64,000 nt of DNA from Acidobacteriota bacterium (GTDB lineage: Bacteria > Acidobacteriota > Terriglobia > Terriglobales > Acidobacteriaceae), in the NCBI GenBank assembly GCA_021780075.1, contig JAJXZL010000028.1:62001-126000 (forward strand), given 5' to 3'. Both the position numbers and the translations under genes were made by a program. The notes under the pieces are model-generated. The model had not been told where the DNA came from. It made no database searches and was given only the letters and a program-made list of their open reading frames with translations. Below are positions 46,912-55,821 of this stretch, piece by piece; positions within the stretch are counted from its first letter, which is position 1; each line of letters begins with the position of its first letter.

Positions 46912-48351
46912 CTACTCTCTATTCCGCTTGCGAATCTCGATATTCATGCGCTTGATTTTCTGGTTGAGCGTTGAGAGAGGGATGCGGAACTGCTCGGCAG
47001 CATCGGTCTGGTTCCAGTTGCAGCGCTCGAGTTTTTCAACAATGATGCGGCGCTCGATGTCTTCAAGAATGTCGAAGAGTGATGCGTTCGGGTTGTGTTC
47101 GAGCAACGCATCCTGGAAGCTGCGGCCGGTAATGTGGCCGGGCAGAAGATCAGAGCCGATCACCGGCCCCGACGAGAGCACCACGCCGCGCTCGATTGAG
47201 TTTTCCAATTCGCGCACATTACCCGGCCAGTCGTAATCGATCAGGGCCCGCATTGCGTCCGCCGAAAGCTTGCGCGGCGCAAGGCCATTCTCGTTGGCAT
47301 AGAAGTCGAGGAAGTGCTGGGTCAGAAGAGGTATATCTTCACGCCGCGCGCGCAGCGGCGGCAGGTCGACCGTGATTACGTTGAGCCGGTAGAAGAGATC
47401 CTCACGGAAGCGGCCGTCGCGTACCGCCTGGCGCAGATCGATGTTCGTGGCGGCGATGATGCGCACGTCCACCTGAATCTCCTGGATGCCGCCAAGGTGC
47501 ATGAAGCGCCGGTCCTGCAGCACGCGCAGAATCTTCGCTTGCGTATCCATGCCCATGGTCGCAATCTCGTCCATAAAGAGCGTGCCGCCATTGGCGACCT
47601 CAAACAGTCCTTTCTTTGAGGCCACTGCGGAAGTGAATGCGCCCTTGACGTGGCCGAAGAGCGTGGACTCCAGCAACTCCGACGGCATGGCCCCCGTATT
47701 GATGGGCACGAACGGCTTGTCGCGCCGCGGCGAGTTCGCATGGATCGCCTTGGCGATCAGTTCCTTGCCTGTGCCGCTTTCGCCCTGAATGAGCACCGTG
47801 GAGCGGCTCGGCGCAACTTGCGCCACCAGGTCGAATACGCGCAACATCACATCGCTCTTGCCCACGATGTTGGTGAAGTTGTAGCGCTGCTTCAGCGTGC
47901 GCTTCAGCTGCAGGTTCTCTTCTTCAGCGCGATGCCGGGCAACGGCGGAGCGGATGTCGGCCATCAGCTTTTCGTTGTCCCACGGCTTCTGAACAAAATT
48001 TTCAGCCCCGGCGCGAATGGCTTCGACCACGTTGTCCACGGTGCCGTAGGCGGTAATCATGATGACCGGCGTCTCCGGGTGGCGCTCCTTGATCTGCGGC
48101 AGCAGTTCCAGGCCGCTCTGCCCCGGCAGCGCAAGGTCCAGCAGCACCAGGTCAAAGTTTTCCAGATCCAGAATGTGCAATCCCTGCTCGCCGTCGTTGG
48201 CCATCGTTACCGCGTATCCCTCCAGCGTGAGCAGCACTTCCAGTGACTCGCGGATACCCGCTTCGTCGTCAATCACGAGGATGCTCGCGCTTGTGGAGAA
48301 TGGCGCAGGGGAAGACGCGGAGAGATTCAAAGGCTGATCGAGCTCAGGCAT
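46912..48351 (-). CDS. NtrC-family sigma-54-dependent response regulator
   Basis: The 479-residue protein has a receiver domain (about 23-140) with phospho-acceptor Asp72 in VLLDLALP, an AAA+ domain with Walker A GESGTGKE (190-197) and Walker B GGTLFMDEI, and a Fis-type HTH at the C terminus (DAAEQFRIPLSTLNQKIKR). The sigma-54-contacting loop reads GAFTSA (237-242) instead of GAFTGA. The gene overlaps the histidine kinase gene by 8 bp, so the pair is co-translated. Target genes are not identified. Confidence 0.93.
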   Translation of the reverse strand: MPELDQPLNLSASSPAPFSTSASILVIDDEAGIRESLEVLLTLEGYAVTMANDGEQGLHILDLENFDLVLLDLALPGQSGLELLPQIKERHPETPVIMITAYGTVDNVVEAIRAGAENFVQKPWDNEKLMADIRSAVARHRAEEENLQLKRTLKQRYNFTNIVGKSDVMLRVFDLVAQVAPSRSTVLIQGESGTGKELIAKAIHANSPRRDKPFVPINTGAMPSELLESTLFGHVKGAFTSAVASKKGLFEVANGGTLFMDEIATMGMDTQAKILRVLQDRRFMHLGGIQEIQVDVRIIAATNIDLRQAVRDGRFREDLFYRLNVITVDLPPLRARREDIPLLTQHFLDFYANENGLAPRKLSADAMRALIDYDWPGNVRELENSIERGVVLSSGPVIGSDLLPGHITGRSFQDALLEHNPNASLFDILEDIERRIIVEKLERCNWNQTDAAEQFRIPLSTLNQKIKRMNIEIRKRNRE

Positions 48352-51220
48352 GTACGGATTTCCTCAACAAGGGGAACTCAAGATGGAAAGTTGTGCCGGT
48401 GCCTATTGCGCTTTCAACATGAATCTTGCCCGCATGCTCCTGGATAATGCCGTAGGAAACAGACAGGCCGAGGCCAGTACCGCGCCGTTCGCCCGGCTTG
48501 GGCATGGTCTTGGTCGTAAAGAATGGATCGTAAATGCGCTTCAGGTGTTCGGGGGCGATGCCTGCGCCGGAGTCGCCCACCAGCGCGGTCACATGTCCAT
48601 TGAACTCCGTAGCCACGCGCAGTTGACCGCCACCCGGCATGGCTTCCTTGGCGTTCAGCAGAAGATTCAGAAAGACTTGCTGCAGCTTGCCGGGGTTGCC
48701 CTGAATGGTGGGCAGATTCTCGGCCAGATCCACATCCACCAGGATCTGTGCCGTCTTGAACTGGTGCTCCAGCAGCGAAAGCGTATCGCGAATCACCTGG
48801 TTCAGATTCGTCTCGCGGAACTCAGTTGTCGAAGTGCGCGAAAAGTTCAACAGGCCGTTGGCAATCTCTGATGCGCGAAAACTCTGCTGTGTAATCTTCT
48901 CGAGTACAGGCCCCAGGCGCTGATCACCTCGCATCTGCTTTGAAAGCATCTGCGCGTAGCTGGAGATAACCGCCAGCGGCGTGTTGATCTCGTGCGCCAC
49001 GCCCGCCGCCAGCAGCCCGATGGAGCTGAGCTTGTCGGCCTGGGCAAGCTGCGTTTCCAGTGACACGCGCGCGGTAATGTCGTCTACCAGCACAATGCGG
49101 CCCACGGCGATAAAGTCGCGCGACATGAGCGGAGCGATGGCGATGTTGGCCGTGCGCGCTTCGCCGGCGCGCGTGGTCATGGGGAACTTGTAGAGATGAT
49201 GCACGCCGGGCTCATTGCGCGCGCTGTCCAGCGCCTCAATGAACTCGGGCGGAAAGACGCTCGCGACCGGCTGGCCGATAGCCTCGGCGCGGCTCAATGC
49301 ATACATGGCTTCCATCTGCGCATTCCAGCTCTCGATGCGGTCATCCAGATCGAGAGCAAGAATACCTACGTTGATGGATTCGACAATGTTCTCGTTAAAT
49401 TCCTTCAGCCGCTCAAACTCGCTGATTTTGTCTTCCAGCCTCGAGTAGAGACTGGCGTTCTGCAGTGCGATGCCGATGTAGCTGGCCAACGATTCCAGCA
49501 GTTCCACATCCTCGCTGGAAAGAAAGTCCCCGCCGATCGTCCGTCCCAGGCCGATCACGGCAATGGTCCGCGCGCCTTCCCCATCCTGCACGCGGCAAGG
49601 CAAATAGTAGTTCAGGTCCAGCAGTGCAGCGGTCTTCTGCTGCGTCTGCGGCAGATGCAGTGCTTGCTGCGCATTCTCAAGAAAAATGTGGCTGTGGTCG
49701 GAGGCGCGGTCAAAGTCGAGAAAGCCCAGATCGAGCCTGCCTGAACCCTGCTTTCCCTGTGCGCCAGCGGCTTCGGCGGGCAACCCATGGGACGCCGCCA
49801 GCCGCAGCCTGCTCTGACCCTCCGCCAGGAAGACTGCAACCCGCGCCACCAGCAGCGTGCTCGGCAAGCGCTCCACAATCGACTCCAGCAGAGCCTTCAG
49901 ATCCGTCTCGGAATTCAGACCGCGGCCGAACTCGACGAGCGCCTTGCGATAGTCATATCGATGCCGGTCAAAGGCGCGATCCACCCAACCCTGAACCCTT
50001 CGCTTCAGCGGGTCAAACACGGCCGCCGTAATCAGCACGGCGATCGGCAGCGCCCACTCACGCATCGCCACCGGCATGCCGTTGTGCACCAGCTCGGCAA
50101 TCAGCCCGATGACGCCGTAGTAGCCGCCCAACAGCAGTCCCGTTGCCAGCGTGTAGGCCACGCCCCGCTTGAAGATCAGGTCCGTGTCCATCAGCCGGTA
50201 GCGGACGATGGCCCAACTGAAGGTTAGCGGCAGAAAGACCAGAGACAGCCCGGCCAGTTTGGTCAGCGGTCCCGGCATGCGCAGATCCAGCAGGAACGGA
50301 ATCGCGTAGAGCAGTGTGAACGGCAGCACCGCCAGCAGCGCGCCTCGGGTGAGCCACTTGAGCTGCTGCCGCAGCAGCGGTGTGTTCGCCCGTCTGTAGC
50401 TGTTCAGGAAGAGGCCGGCCGCCAGCACATAGAACGCCGCCACATACGCCGTGCCCGCCTGGTCAAGCCGGTGCTTCAGCAGTCCCGTGGCCTCCCAGCG
50501 CAGGATGGCCATCATCCACAGCCCGAACAGCGCCACGCCGGGCGCATACACCACAGGCACCAGCAAGCGGCGGCGAAGGTTCCTGACGCGCTCTTCCGGG
50601 AAGCTGAGCGCGAAGTGCAAAAAGAGCGCAGGCTGTAGAGACTCAGCCAGCACGTTGCCCCAGAATACCGTCTTGTCCAGCAGATCCCATTCGCCCGTAT
50701 ACTTCAGCGCATTCAGTGCGAATGAAACCAGGCAGAACAGGTAGAAGTGCAAAGCGCGTGGCGCCGTCCAGCGACGGAACAGCACATAAATGCCGATCGC
50801 CAGATAGATGAGCCCGATGAACCGCAACGCCTGTTGCAGACTCCGGTCCGGTGGCTCGGGAATGATCACGACCGGCGTATCCAGCGAAATATTGTCGCGG
50901 GTGATGGCGTAGTTTGCCTTGCCGTAGACGCCGGTGCGATACAGCTCCCGCTCCAGGTCCGACAGATGCACAATCGGCGAGTCGTTTACCCCGGTAAGGA
51001 GGTCGTGCGTATGAATGCCCGCGCGCAAGCCCGGACTGTCGGGCAGCACCTTCTCGGCCAGCAGCCCGGCGCCATTCGGAGCTTCACTCCACCACACGCC
51101 ATCGTACGGCTGCTGAAACTGGTTCTCCTGGCGGAAATTCAATACCGCGAGGATCACCAGTCCGACCGTGACAACGGCCAGCAGTGTCGCCTGCAAGCGG
51201 TTGAAGAGATTCGTCTCCAT
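48344..51220 (-). CDS. Multidomain sensor histidine kinase with periplasmic PDZ-like domain
   Basis: The 958-residue protein has an N-terminal helix (about 10-28), a PDZ-like domain (about 40-115; DSPGLRAGIHTHDLLTGVND), seven or eight further helices (about 130-385), a GAF domain (about 430-600), a PAS domain (about 620-735), a dimerisation/phosphoacceptor helix with AAGVAHEINTPLAV (the phosphorylated His) and an ATPase domain with NLLLNAKEAM, GDSGAGI and GTGLGLSVSYGI. It overlaps the NtrC-type regulator gene that follows and is its cognate kinase. A periplasmic PDZ domain in a kinase is uncommon and suggests sensing of exported protein C termini or lipid-linked ligands; this is inference. 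Confidence 0.9.
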   Translation of the reverse strand: METNLFNRLQATLLAVVTVGLVILAVLNFRQENQFQQPYDGVWWSEAPNGAGLLAEKVLPDSPGLRAGIHTHDLLTGVNDSPIVHLSDLERELYRTGVYGKANYAITRDNISLDTPVVIIPEPPDRSLQQALRFIGLIYLAIGIYVLFRRWTAPRALHFYLFCLVSFALNALKYTGEWDLLDKTVFWGNVLAESLQPALFLHFALSFPEERVRNLRRRLLVPVVYAPGVALFGLWMMAILRWEATGLLKHRLDQAGTAYVAAFYVLAAGLFLNSYRRANTPLLRQQLKWLTRGALLAVLPFTLLYAIPFLLDLRMPGPLTKLAGLSLVFLPLTFSWAIVRYRLMDTDLIFKRGVAYTLATGLLLGGYYGVIGLIAELVHNGMPVAMREWALPIAVLITAAVFDPLKRRVQGWVDRAFDRHRYDYRKALVEFGRGLNSETDLKALLESIVERLPSTLLVARVAVFLAEGQSRLRLAASHGLPAEAAGAQGKQGSGRLDLGFLDFDRASDHSHIFLENAQQALHLPQTQQKTAALLDLNYYLPCRVQDGEGARTIAVIGLGRTIGGDFLSSEDVELLESLASYIGIALQNASLYSRLEDKISEFERLKEFNENIVESINVGILALDLDDRIESWNAQMEAMYALSRAEAIGQPVASVFPPEFIEALDSARNEPGVHHLYKFPMTTRAGEARTANIAIAPLMSRDFIAVGRIVLVDDITARVSLETQLAQADKLSSIGLLAAGVAHEINTPLAVISSYAQMLSKQMRGDQRLGPVLEKITQQSFRASEIANGLLNFSRTSTTEFRETNLNQVIRDTLSLLEHQFKTAQILVDVDLAENLPTIQGNPGKLQQVFLNLLLNAKEAMPGGGQLRVATEFNGHVTALVGDSGAGIAPEHLKRIYDPFFTTKTMPKPGERRGTGLGLSVSYGIIQEHAGKIHVESAIGTGTTFHLEFPLLRKSVHA

Positions 51221-51544
51221 CGGGGGAGTACCTTACGTCAGAGGACTACTTGCACGTCAATTGCCATGCAACCATGAGAATGGCCCTGATTCTGCGATTC
51301 ATAGGCAATCCACTGATATTGAATGCGATAAGGGGGTATGCCGATGTGAAACTTCTACTGACAGAACACCCGCCGCTGTGAAAAATGCAAAAAACAGTAG
51401 AGGGCCTACATCGAAACGAATCAACCTACTGAAAATGAAAGCCGCTCTGCGCGCTACCCTTGCGGCGCGCCTAACTCATTGTACGCCGTATCGCATGCAG
51501 TTTGTTCCGAATTTCTTGCGCCTCTTTTGCGCTGCGACTGACTC
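51221..51544. other. Intergenic region between the histidine kinase start and araD end (324 bp)
   Basis: I see no supported gene here. It must hold the promoter of the kinase-regulator operon. A GC-rich stretch near 51449-51471 could form a short hairpin, GCGCGC with GCGCGC, which may help end araD transcription. A TGGC-N8-TGC element on the plus strand (51281) resembles sigma-54 sites but points away from the operon. Confidence 0.5.
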
Positions 51545-52249
51545 TCAGCGCTGACCGTAGGTCGCCTTGGGCCCGTGCTTGCGCAAGTAGTGGTGCTCGC
51601 TCACATAGGCCGGAATTTCGTTCGCAGCGGGACTCAGAAGCACGCTGCGGAAGGCCAGGCGCGCAATGTACTCCAGTACGTCCGCGTGTTCCACGGCGTC
51701 GGCGGCAGATTTGCCCCACGCAAAGGGCGCGTGCCCGGCCACCAACACCCCTGGAACCGCCACCGGATCAAGGCCCTCCGAACGAAAACGCCGCACGATG
51801 ACGACCCCCGTGTTGCGCACATACGCTTCGGCCACCTCGTCGGCGGTTAGCGGCGCGGTGACTGGGACCTGCCCGTGAAAGTAGTCGGCATGGGTGGTGC
51901 CAAGGCAGGGAATCGGGCGGCAGGCTTGCGCCCAGGATGTGGCGAACTCCGAATGCGTATGGACGATGCCGCCAATCTGGGGAAACTCGCGGTAGAGCAG
52001 CGTGTGCGTGTCCAGGTCGCTTGAGGGGCGCAGCGAACCCTCGACAATTTTCCCATCCAGGTTCGTCACCACCAGGTCGGCTGGCGTGAGGGTAGCATAG
52101 TCAACTCCGCTGGGCTTGATCACCACCAGCGGCTCCGTGCCGGAGCGGTCGATGCCGCTGGCGTTGCCGAAGGTATGCGGAGCCAGGCCTCGGCGGGCAA
52201 TCTCGCGGTTGGCGTGGAGAACCTCTTCGCGGAGCGATTGGAGCAGCAT
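51545..52249 (-). CDS. araD: L-ribulose-5-phosphate 4-epimerase
   Basis: The 234-residue class II aldolase-fold protein shows LAPHTFGNASGIDR, VIKPSGVDY, LRPSSDLDTH, GIVHTHSEFATSWAQ with the zinc histidines, LGTTHADYFHG and VLVAGHAPFAWG with the third zinc His. This combination, notably TTHADYF and GHAPFAWG, is that of AraD/UlaF/SgbE epimerases rather than fuculose aldolases. It converts L-ribulose-5-phosphate to D-xylulose-5-phosphate in arabinose use. ATG 52249 fits the family N terminus. A LacI-type palindrome lies 30 bp upstream. Confidence 0.93.
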   Translation of the reverse strand: MLLQSLREEVLHANREIARRGLAPHTFGNASGIDRSGTEPLVVIKPSGVDYATLTPADLVVTNLDGKIVEGSLRPSSDLDTHTLLYREFPQIGGIVHTHSEFATSWAQACRPIPCLGTTHADYFHGQVPVTAPLTADEVAEAYVRNTGVVIVRRFRSEGLDPVAVPGVLVAGHAPFAWGKSAADAVEHADVLEYIARLAFRSVLLSPAANEIPAYVSEHHYLRKHGPKATYGQR

Positions 52250-52278
52250 GGCAAAATTCCTTTGCTTTCGTTCGTCGT

Positions 52279-52292
52279 GGTAAGCGTTTACC
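52279..52292. promoter_or_regulatory. Candidate LacI-family operator upstream of araD
   Basis: GGTAAGCGTTTACC is a palindrome with the AANCGNTT core (AAGCGTTT). It sits 30 bp upstream of the araD ATG on the minus-strand side, a standard repression position. It matches in type, though not in flanks, the site before the GH3 gene. Confidence 0.55.
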
Positions 52293-52529
52293 GGACTCAG
52301 TTTACCAGCAGTCCGCCTCTCCATGGCAACTTATCTGCCGCAATTCCCTCATGGCCTGCGTTGACTCACTTCCACCTGCTGCGGACTGTGTTTCTCGCTC
52401 CCGTGCATCGCTGTTTGCTCTCGATCCCGATTCGCGCGCTGCGAACATGGCGGCCACTGCTGTTGGGCAGCCTGCAGGAGAAATGATACGGCCGCTGTAA
52501 ACTTGCCTCCAAAGCTGGCGTCTACCTGA

Positions 52530-53105
52530 GTGATGGCAGCCGGAACTACATTGGAACCCATGACCATGGCCACGGCGGAAGAGATTGCCGCGCAGCAGTT
52601 TTCGGATACTGTCGCGAGCTGCCGTCCGCAGATTTTCAGGTTTCTGCTTGCATCCACCCGCGACGTGGACCTGGCCGAGACGCTGACGCAGGATTGTCTT
52701 CTCAAGGCGCATCGCAACTGGTCGCAGTTTCGTGGCGAGTCCACCGTGATGACGTGGCTGATGCGTATCGCCATCAACCTGCAGAAGGATCACTGGCGCA
52801 ACCGCCGGCTGCAGTTCTGGCGGCACGCCAGCGCGAACTCGGTGGATGTGGAAGAGGCCAGCAGTTGGCTGCCCAGCGGTCAAAGCTCGCAGGAGCAGCA
52901 GTTGCTCGCGCGGGAGAAAGTGGCTCACGTCTGGCGAGCGGTCGAGGGTCTGAGCGAGCGCCAGCGCACCGTGTTCCTGCTGCGCTTTGTGGAAGAGATG
53001 GAACTGAGTGAGATTGCGCGCTCTACTGGCCTGAGCGAAGGCACGGTCAAGGCGCATCTTTCGCGGGCACTCGCCAAAGTGCGCGCGGAGTTGGGAGGGA
53101 AATGA
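52530..53105 (+). CDS. ECF-family RNA polymerase sigma factor
   Basis: The 191-residue protein has sigma region 2 (QIFRFLLASTRDVDLAETLTQDCLLKAHRNW, divided by helices; MTWLMRIAINLQKDHWRNRR) and region 4 (LSERQRTVFLLRFVEEMELSEIARSTGLSEGTVKAHLSRAL). A GTG at 52530, or ATGs at 52533 and 52560, may be the start; none has a strong ribosome binding site. It overlaps the next gene by four bases (ATGA), which points to translational coupling. Its probable target is its own operon with the small membrane protein and the Spy-like protein. Confidence 0.9.
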   Translation: MMAAGTTLEPMTMATAEEIAAQQFSDTVASCRPQIFRFLLASTRDVDLAETLTQDCLLKAHRNWSQFRGESTVMTWLMRIAINLQKDHWRNRRLQFWRHASANSVDVEEASSWLPSGQSSQEQQLLAREKVAHVWRAVEGLSERQRTVFLLRFVEEMELSEIARSTGLSEGTVKAHLSRALAKVRAELGGK

Positions 53106-53539
53106 TGGATTCCAAGCAGGAATTGGCAAAGCAGGCTGAGCGGCAGGCGGAGTTGGAAGCGATGGACCCCGCGCTGCGACAGGCTCTGGGCGACTTCAAG
53201 GCCAGTGTGCACGCCTGGAGCGATGCCATGGTCAGCCGGCCTCGCACCGTGCAGCAGACCGTGGTGCGAAGGACGTGGCGGCTGGTTGCGGGAGGGGTGT
53301 TGACGTCGGTTCTCATTGCCGGGGCAGTTACCGGCGAGTTGTATGAGCATCACGAGCGCCAGATGCAGCAGGCCCGCTTTGCCGCCGAGCGCACCGCCGC
53401 GCAGCAGCGCGAGCTGGCAGCACAGCGGGCTCACGAGGAGCAGGATTTGCTGGCCAAGGTGGACAGCGATGTTTCACGCGATGTTCCCAGCGCGCTGGAG
53501 CCTCTGGCTTCCCTGATGGCAGAGGACGCAACCCGGTAA
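53102..53539 (+). CDS. Small membrane protein, candidate anti-sigma factor
   Basis: The 145-residue protein has a cytosolic N-terminal half (about 1-60) rich in charged residues, one transmembrane helix (about 62-78) and a periplasmic coiled-coil-like tail (QMQQARFAAERTAAQQRELA). No zinc anti-sigma motif (HxxxCxxC) is seen. Position directly after an ECF sigma gene with a 4-bp overlap, plus topology, suggest an anti-sigma factor, as in CnrY/CnrX-type systems. That function is inferred from context only. Confidence 0.75.
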   Translation: MMDSKQELAKQAERQAELEAMDPALRQALGDFKASVHAWSDAMVSRPRTVQQTVVRRTWRLVAGGVLTSVLIAGAVTGELYEHHERQMQQARFAAERTAAQQRELAAQRAHEEQDLLAKVDSDVSRDVPSALEPLASLMAEDATR

Positions 53540-53604
53540 ATGCGCAGATCAACACACGAGATCAGGCAGCAACCTTGCACTGAGGGCATTGGAAGGAGAT
53601 TGAA

Positions 53605-54219
53605 ATGAAAGCATCATTTGCTGTACGTTTGGCGCTCGCGGCGCTTTTGACCACGGGCATGGCCGTCGCCCAGGACACGGGAGTCGGCCCAGGATTTGGA
53701 GATCGCAGACCGCCCATGGAGCGGATGCTCGGCCCCGGCGGCCATCATGGCCACTGGTGGAACAACCCCACGATGGTCGAAAAGCTCAAGCTGACCGACG
53801 ACCAGCGTAAGGCGATGGACGCGATTCTGCTCGCGCATCGCGAGAAGCTGATTGACCTGCGCGCCAGCCTTGACAAGGCGGAGCTGGCGCTGCAGCCCAT
53901 GATGAGCGAAGACAAGCCCAACGAGACTGGCATCCTTGCCCAGATTGACAAGGTTGCCCAGGCGCGCGCCGATCTTGAAAAGGCGAATGCCCGCTTCCTG
54001 CTCGCCATTCGCGGCAAGCTCACCCCCGACCAGTGGAAGCAGTTGCAGGCCATTCGTGCCGAGCACAGACAGCACGGATGGGGAGCAGGACAAGGACCGG
54101 GCCCCAACTGTCCCTATGGCAACTGCCCCGGCATGATGCGTCAGGGACCGCAGGGTCCCGCAGCCCCCATGCCGCCGGCACCGCCCAGTAGTGACACGAC
54201 CGGCCCCGGAACCAACTAA
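53605..54219 (+). CDS. Periplasmic Spy/CpxP-like (LTXXQ) protein, possible metal sensor or chaperone
   Basis: The 204-residue protein has a signal peptide (cleavage near AVA-QDT), a His-rich segment GGHHGHWW (about 46-53), then a helical core with two LTxxQ-like motifs: KLTDDQRKAMDAIL and KLTPDQWKQLQAIR. The tail is rich in Gly, Pro and Met (NCPYGNCPGMMRQ). Spy/CpxP/CnrX-type proteins act as periplasmic chaperones or metal sensors. Third in the sigma operon, 65 bp after the membrane protein, it could sense metal or envelope stress and signal to the sigma factor. A strong terminator follows. Confidence 0.85.
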   Translation: MKASFAVRLALAALLTTGMAVAQDTGVGPGFGDRRPPMERMLGPGGHHGHWWNNPTMVEKLKLTDDQRKAMDAILLAHREKLIDLRASLDKAELALQPMMSEDKPNETGILAQIDKVAQARADLEKANARFLLAIRGKLTPDQWKQLQAIRAEHRQHGWGAGQGPGPNCPYGNCPGMMRQGPQGPAAPMPPAPPSSDTTGPGTN

Positions 54220-54273
54220 GGTTTGCATCGGACTTTATGGCAGAGAGCTAATGCGGTTGCAGTCAAAACCGAT

Positions 54274-54310
54274 GGCGGCAAGGGGTAATCCTCTTGCCGC
54301 CGATTTTTTT
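54274..54310 (+). terminator. Rho-independent terminator of the ECF sigma operon
   Basis: GGCGGCAAG (54274-54282) pairs with CTTGCCGCC (54293-54301), followed by GA and eight Ts. It lies 55 bp beyond the Spy-like gene. Confidence 0.9.
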
Positions 54311-54347
54311 TGCGGGCGGCTCATTGCAAACCTGCCCGCATGGGCTG

Positions 54348-55568
54348 CTAATACTTCGATTTGATGGAGTACGTCAGGCCCATCGTAAATTGAAAAGAAT
54401 TGCGCTTGGTGGGCGGCACCGACAAGGGCGGAGCGTTCAGATAACTGTCCATCGTTCCTACCGAGAAGCCGAGGTTCTTGTACGCCGGGAACGTGAGCGT
54501 ATTCGTCTCATACGCCGAATACGCGTGCATGTCGTTGAATGCTGGAATATATGCGAGGCTCTGCGTGTACGTCAGCATCTTCAGGTGCAGCATGTAATTT
54601 GCCCCTAAGGTCGATCCAGCCAGGTTCAGATTGCTCCCAGGACCGCTTGTGATGAATTGCTGCTTTTCATACTGAATCGTTCCCTTCAGATCTGCTTCCT
54701 GCCGTGGCGTTTTGAACACCGTCCAGCCGAAGCCGCCGCCGTAAATCTGCTGCAGGTCAAGGTTCTGCGCAAAGTTGTGGTCAAACGAAGTCTGCGCCAG
54801 TGCAAAGAAGCGTGGCGAGAAGTACTCGTCGCGTTCTGCGTCCGCGTGGTAGATTGCCGATTTCGTCACTACCGCCGGCACCAGTACGCCCGCGGCCACA
54901 TAAGCAGGCTGGGTGATCTTTCCGTACGAGCCGGTGAAATCCAGCGATGTGCGATCGCGCGGATTGAGCCAGCTTACCGTCGGCACCACGCGTACGAGCC
55001 CGATGCCGCCCGACATTGTGTACTGGTTCTGCGTCGCGGTCACGGTCGCCGCGCCGGCTGTCGCCGAGCCATTCCACCCGGTCAGGAAGCTCGGACTGTG
55101 ATTCAACTGCTTGTCCAGCGTGGCCTCGTCCATGATGAATTGTGCGTTCTTCACGGGCATGGGTTTTGTGGCCGCCCCCGCAGCAGGATGCAGCGTCAAC
55201 TCTCCGCCCGCTACCTCCAGCGTGCCGGTGGGGATCTGCGCCACCTGCTTTTTTCCCCTCGTCTTCAGCGTGTGATCTACCAAGGCAAATGGCCCACTGG
55301 TATGCAGCTCTTTGATCTTGTCCCATGTCAGAGAGATATCCCCCAGCACATCGCTGTGGAAGGTGACCTTTCCCTGCACATCGCTCACGAATTTGCCGTG
55401 CAGCGTGTCTCCGTTGCTGAGCACCAGCACATCTGGGGCCGGCTTGCTTTGCGCCGTGCCGGGCAGAGACCCGGCAAAAGCCGCCGTCAGAAGCAGAAAC
55501 AAACCAGAGCGAAAAGAGAGCCTGAAAGTGTGGGATAGCAACTGATTTAAAACAATGCGCAGGTCCAT
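54348..55568 (-). CDS. DUF481-family outer-membrane protein
   Basis: The 406-residue protein has a long N-terminal signal sequence (hydrophobic stretch about 21-36, cleavage near TAQS). A DUF481 leader domain follows, with LSNGDTLHGKFVSDVQGKVTF and SLTWDKIKELHT. An outer-membrane barrel of about 240 residues ends in FQFTMGLTYSIKSKY. DUF481 proteins are associated with salt or osmotic stress in other bacteria, but the role here is unknown. ATG 55568 is preferred over the in-frame ATG at 55712 for signal-peptide fit. Confidence 0.8.
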   Translation of the reverse strand: MDLRIVLNQLLSHTFRLSFRSGLFLLLTAAFAGSLPGTAQSKPAPDVLVLSNGDTLHGKFVSDVQGKVTFHSDVLGDISLTWDKIKELHTSGPFALVDHTLKTRGKKQVAQIPTGTLEVAGGELTLHPAAGAATKPMPVKNAQFIMDEATLDKQLNHSPSFLTGWNGSATAGAATVTATQNQYTMSGGIGLVRVVPTVSWLNPRDRTSLDFTGSYGKITQPAYVAAGVLVPAVVTKSAIYHADAERDEYFSPRFFALAQTSFDHNFAQNLDLQQIYGGGFGWTVFKTPRQEADLKGTIQYEKQQFITSGPGSNLNLAGSTLGANYMLHLKMLTYTQSLAYIPAFNDMHAYSAYETNTLTFPAYKNLGFSVGTMDSYLNAPPLSVPPTKRNSFQFTMGLTYSIKSKY

Positions 55569-55751
55569 GGGGAGTGATCCTCTCACAAGTTTCAACCAAG
55601 TATAGCTCTCTCCCGGCTGGAGCCATTCAAAGTCGCGCGGGTTGTCGCAGCCCCGGGCTGAATGGAACAGAGCGCAGGCACGACCGGAGTGATCCGCCGT
55701 GCAAGGTGTCATCCTGTCAAAGAAAGATGTTGAAAGAAGGCAAAAACAAGA

Positions 55752-55789
55752 AAGGACTCACCCCGCATAACTTCTTGCGGCGAGTCCTT
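55752..55789 (-). terminator. Rho-independent terminator after ric/ytfE
   Basis: Arms AAGGACTC (55752-55759) and GAGTCCTT (55782-55789), extended by CCGCA/TGCGG, form a long stem. On the minus strand it is followed by TTTCTTGTTTTT. Confidence 0.75.
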
Positions 55790-55821
55790 CCCAGTCAGCA
55801 ACCTTGCTTGCACGCGCTGTC

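Noticed and set aside
51281..51296. Sigma-54-like TGGC-N8-TGC element on the plus strand
   Set aside because: It points into antisense of araD with no gene to drive, and the TTGC box is imperfect.
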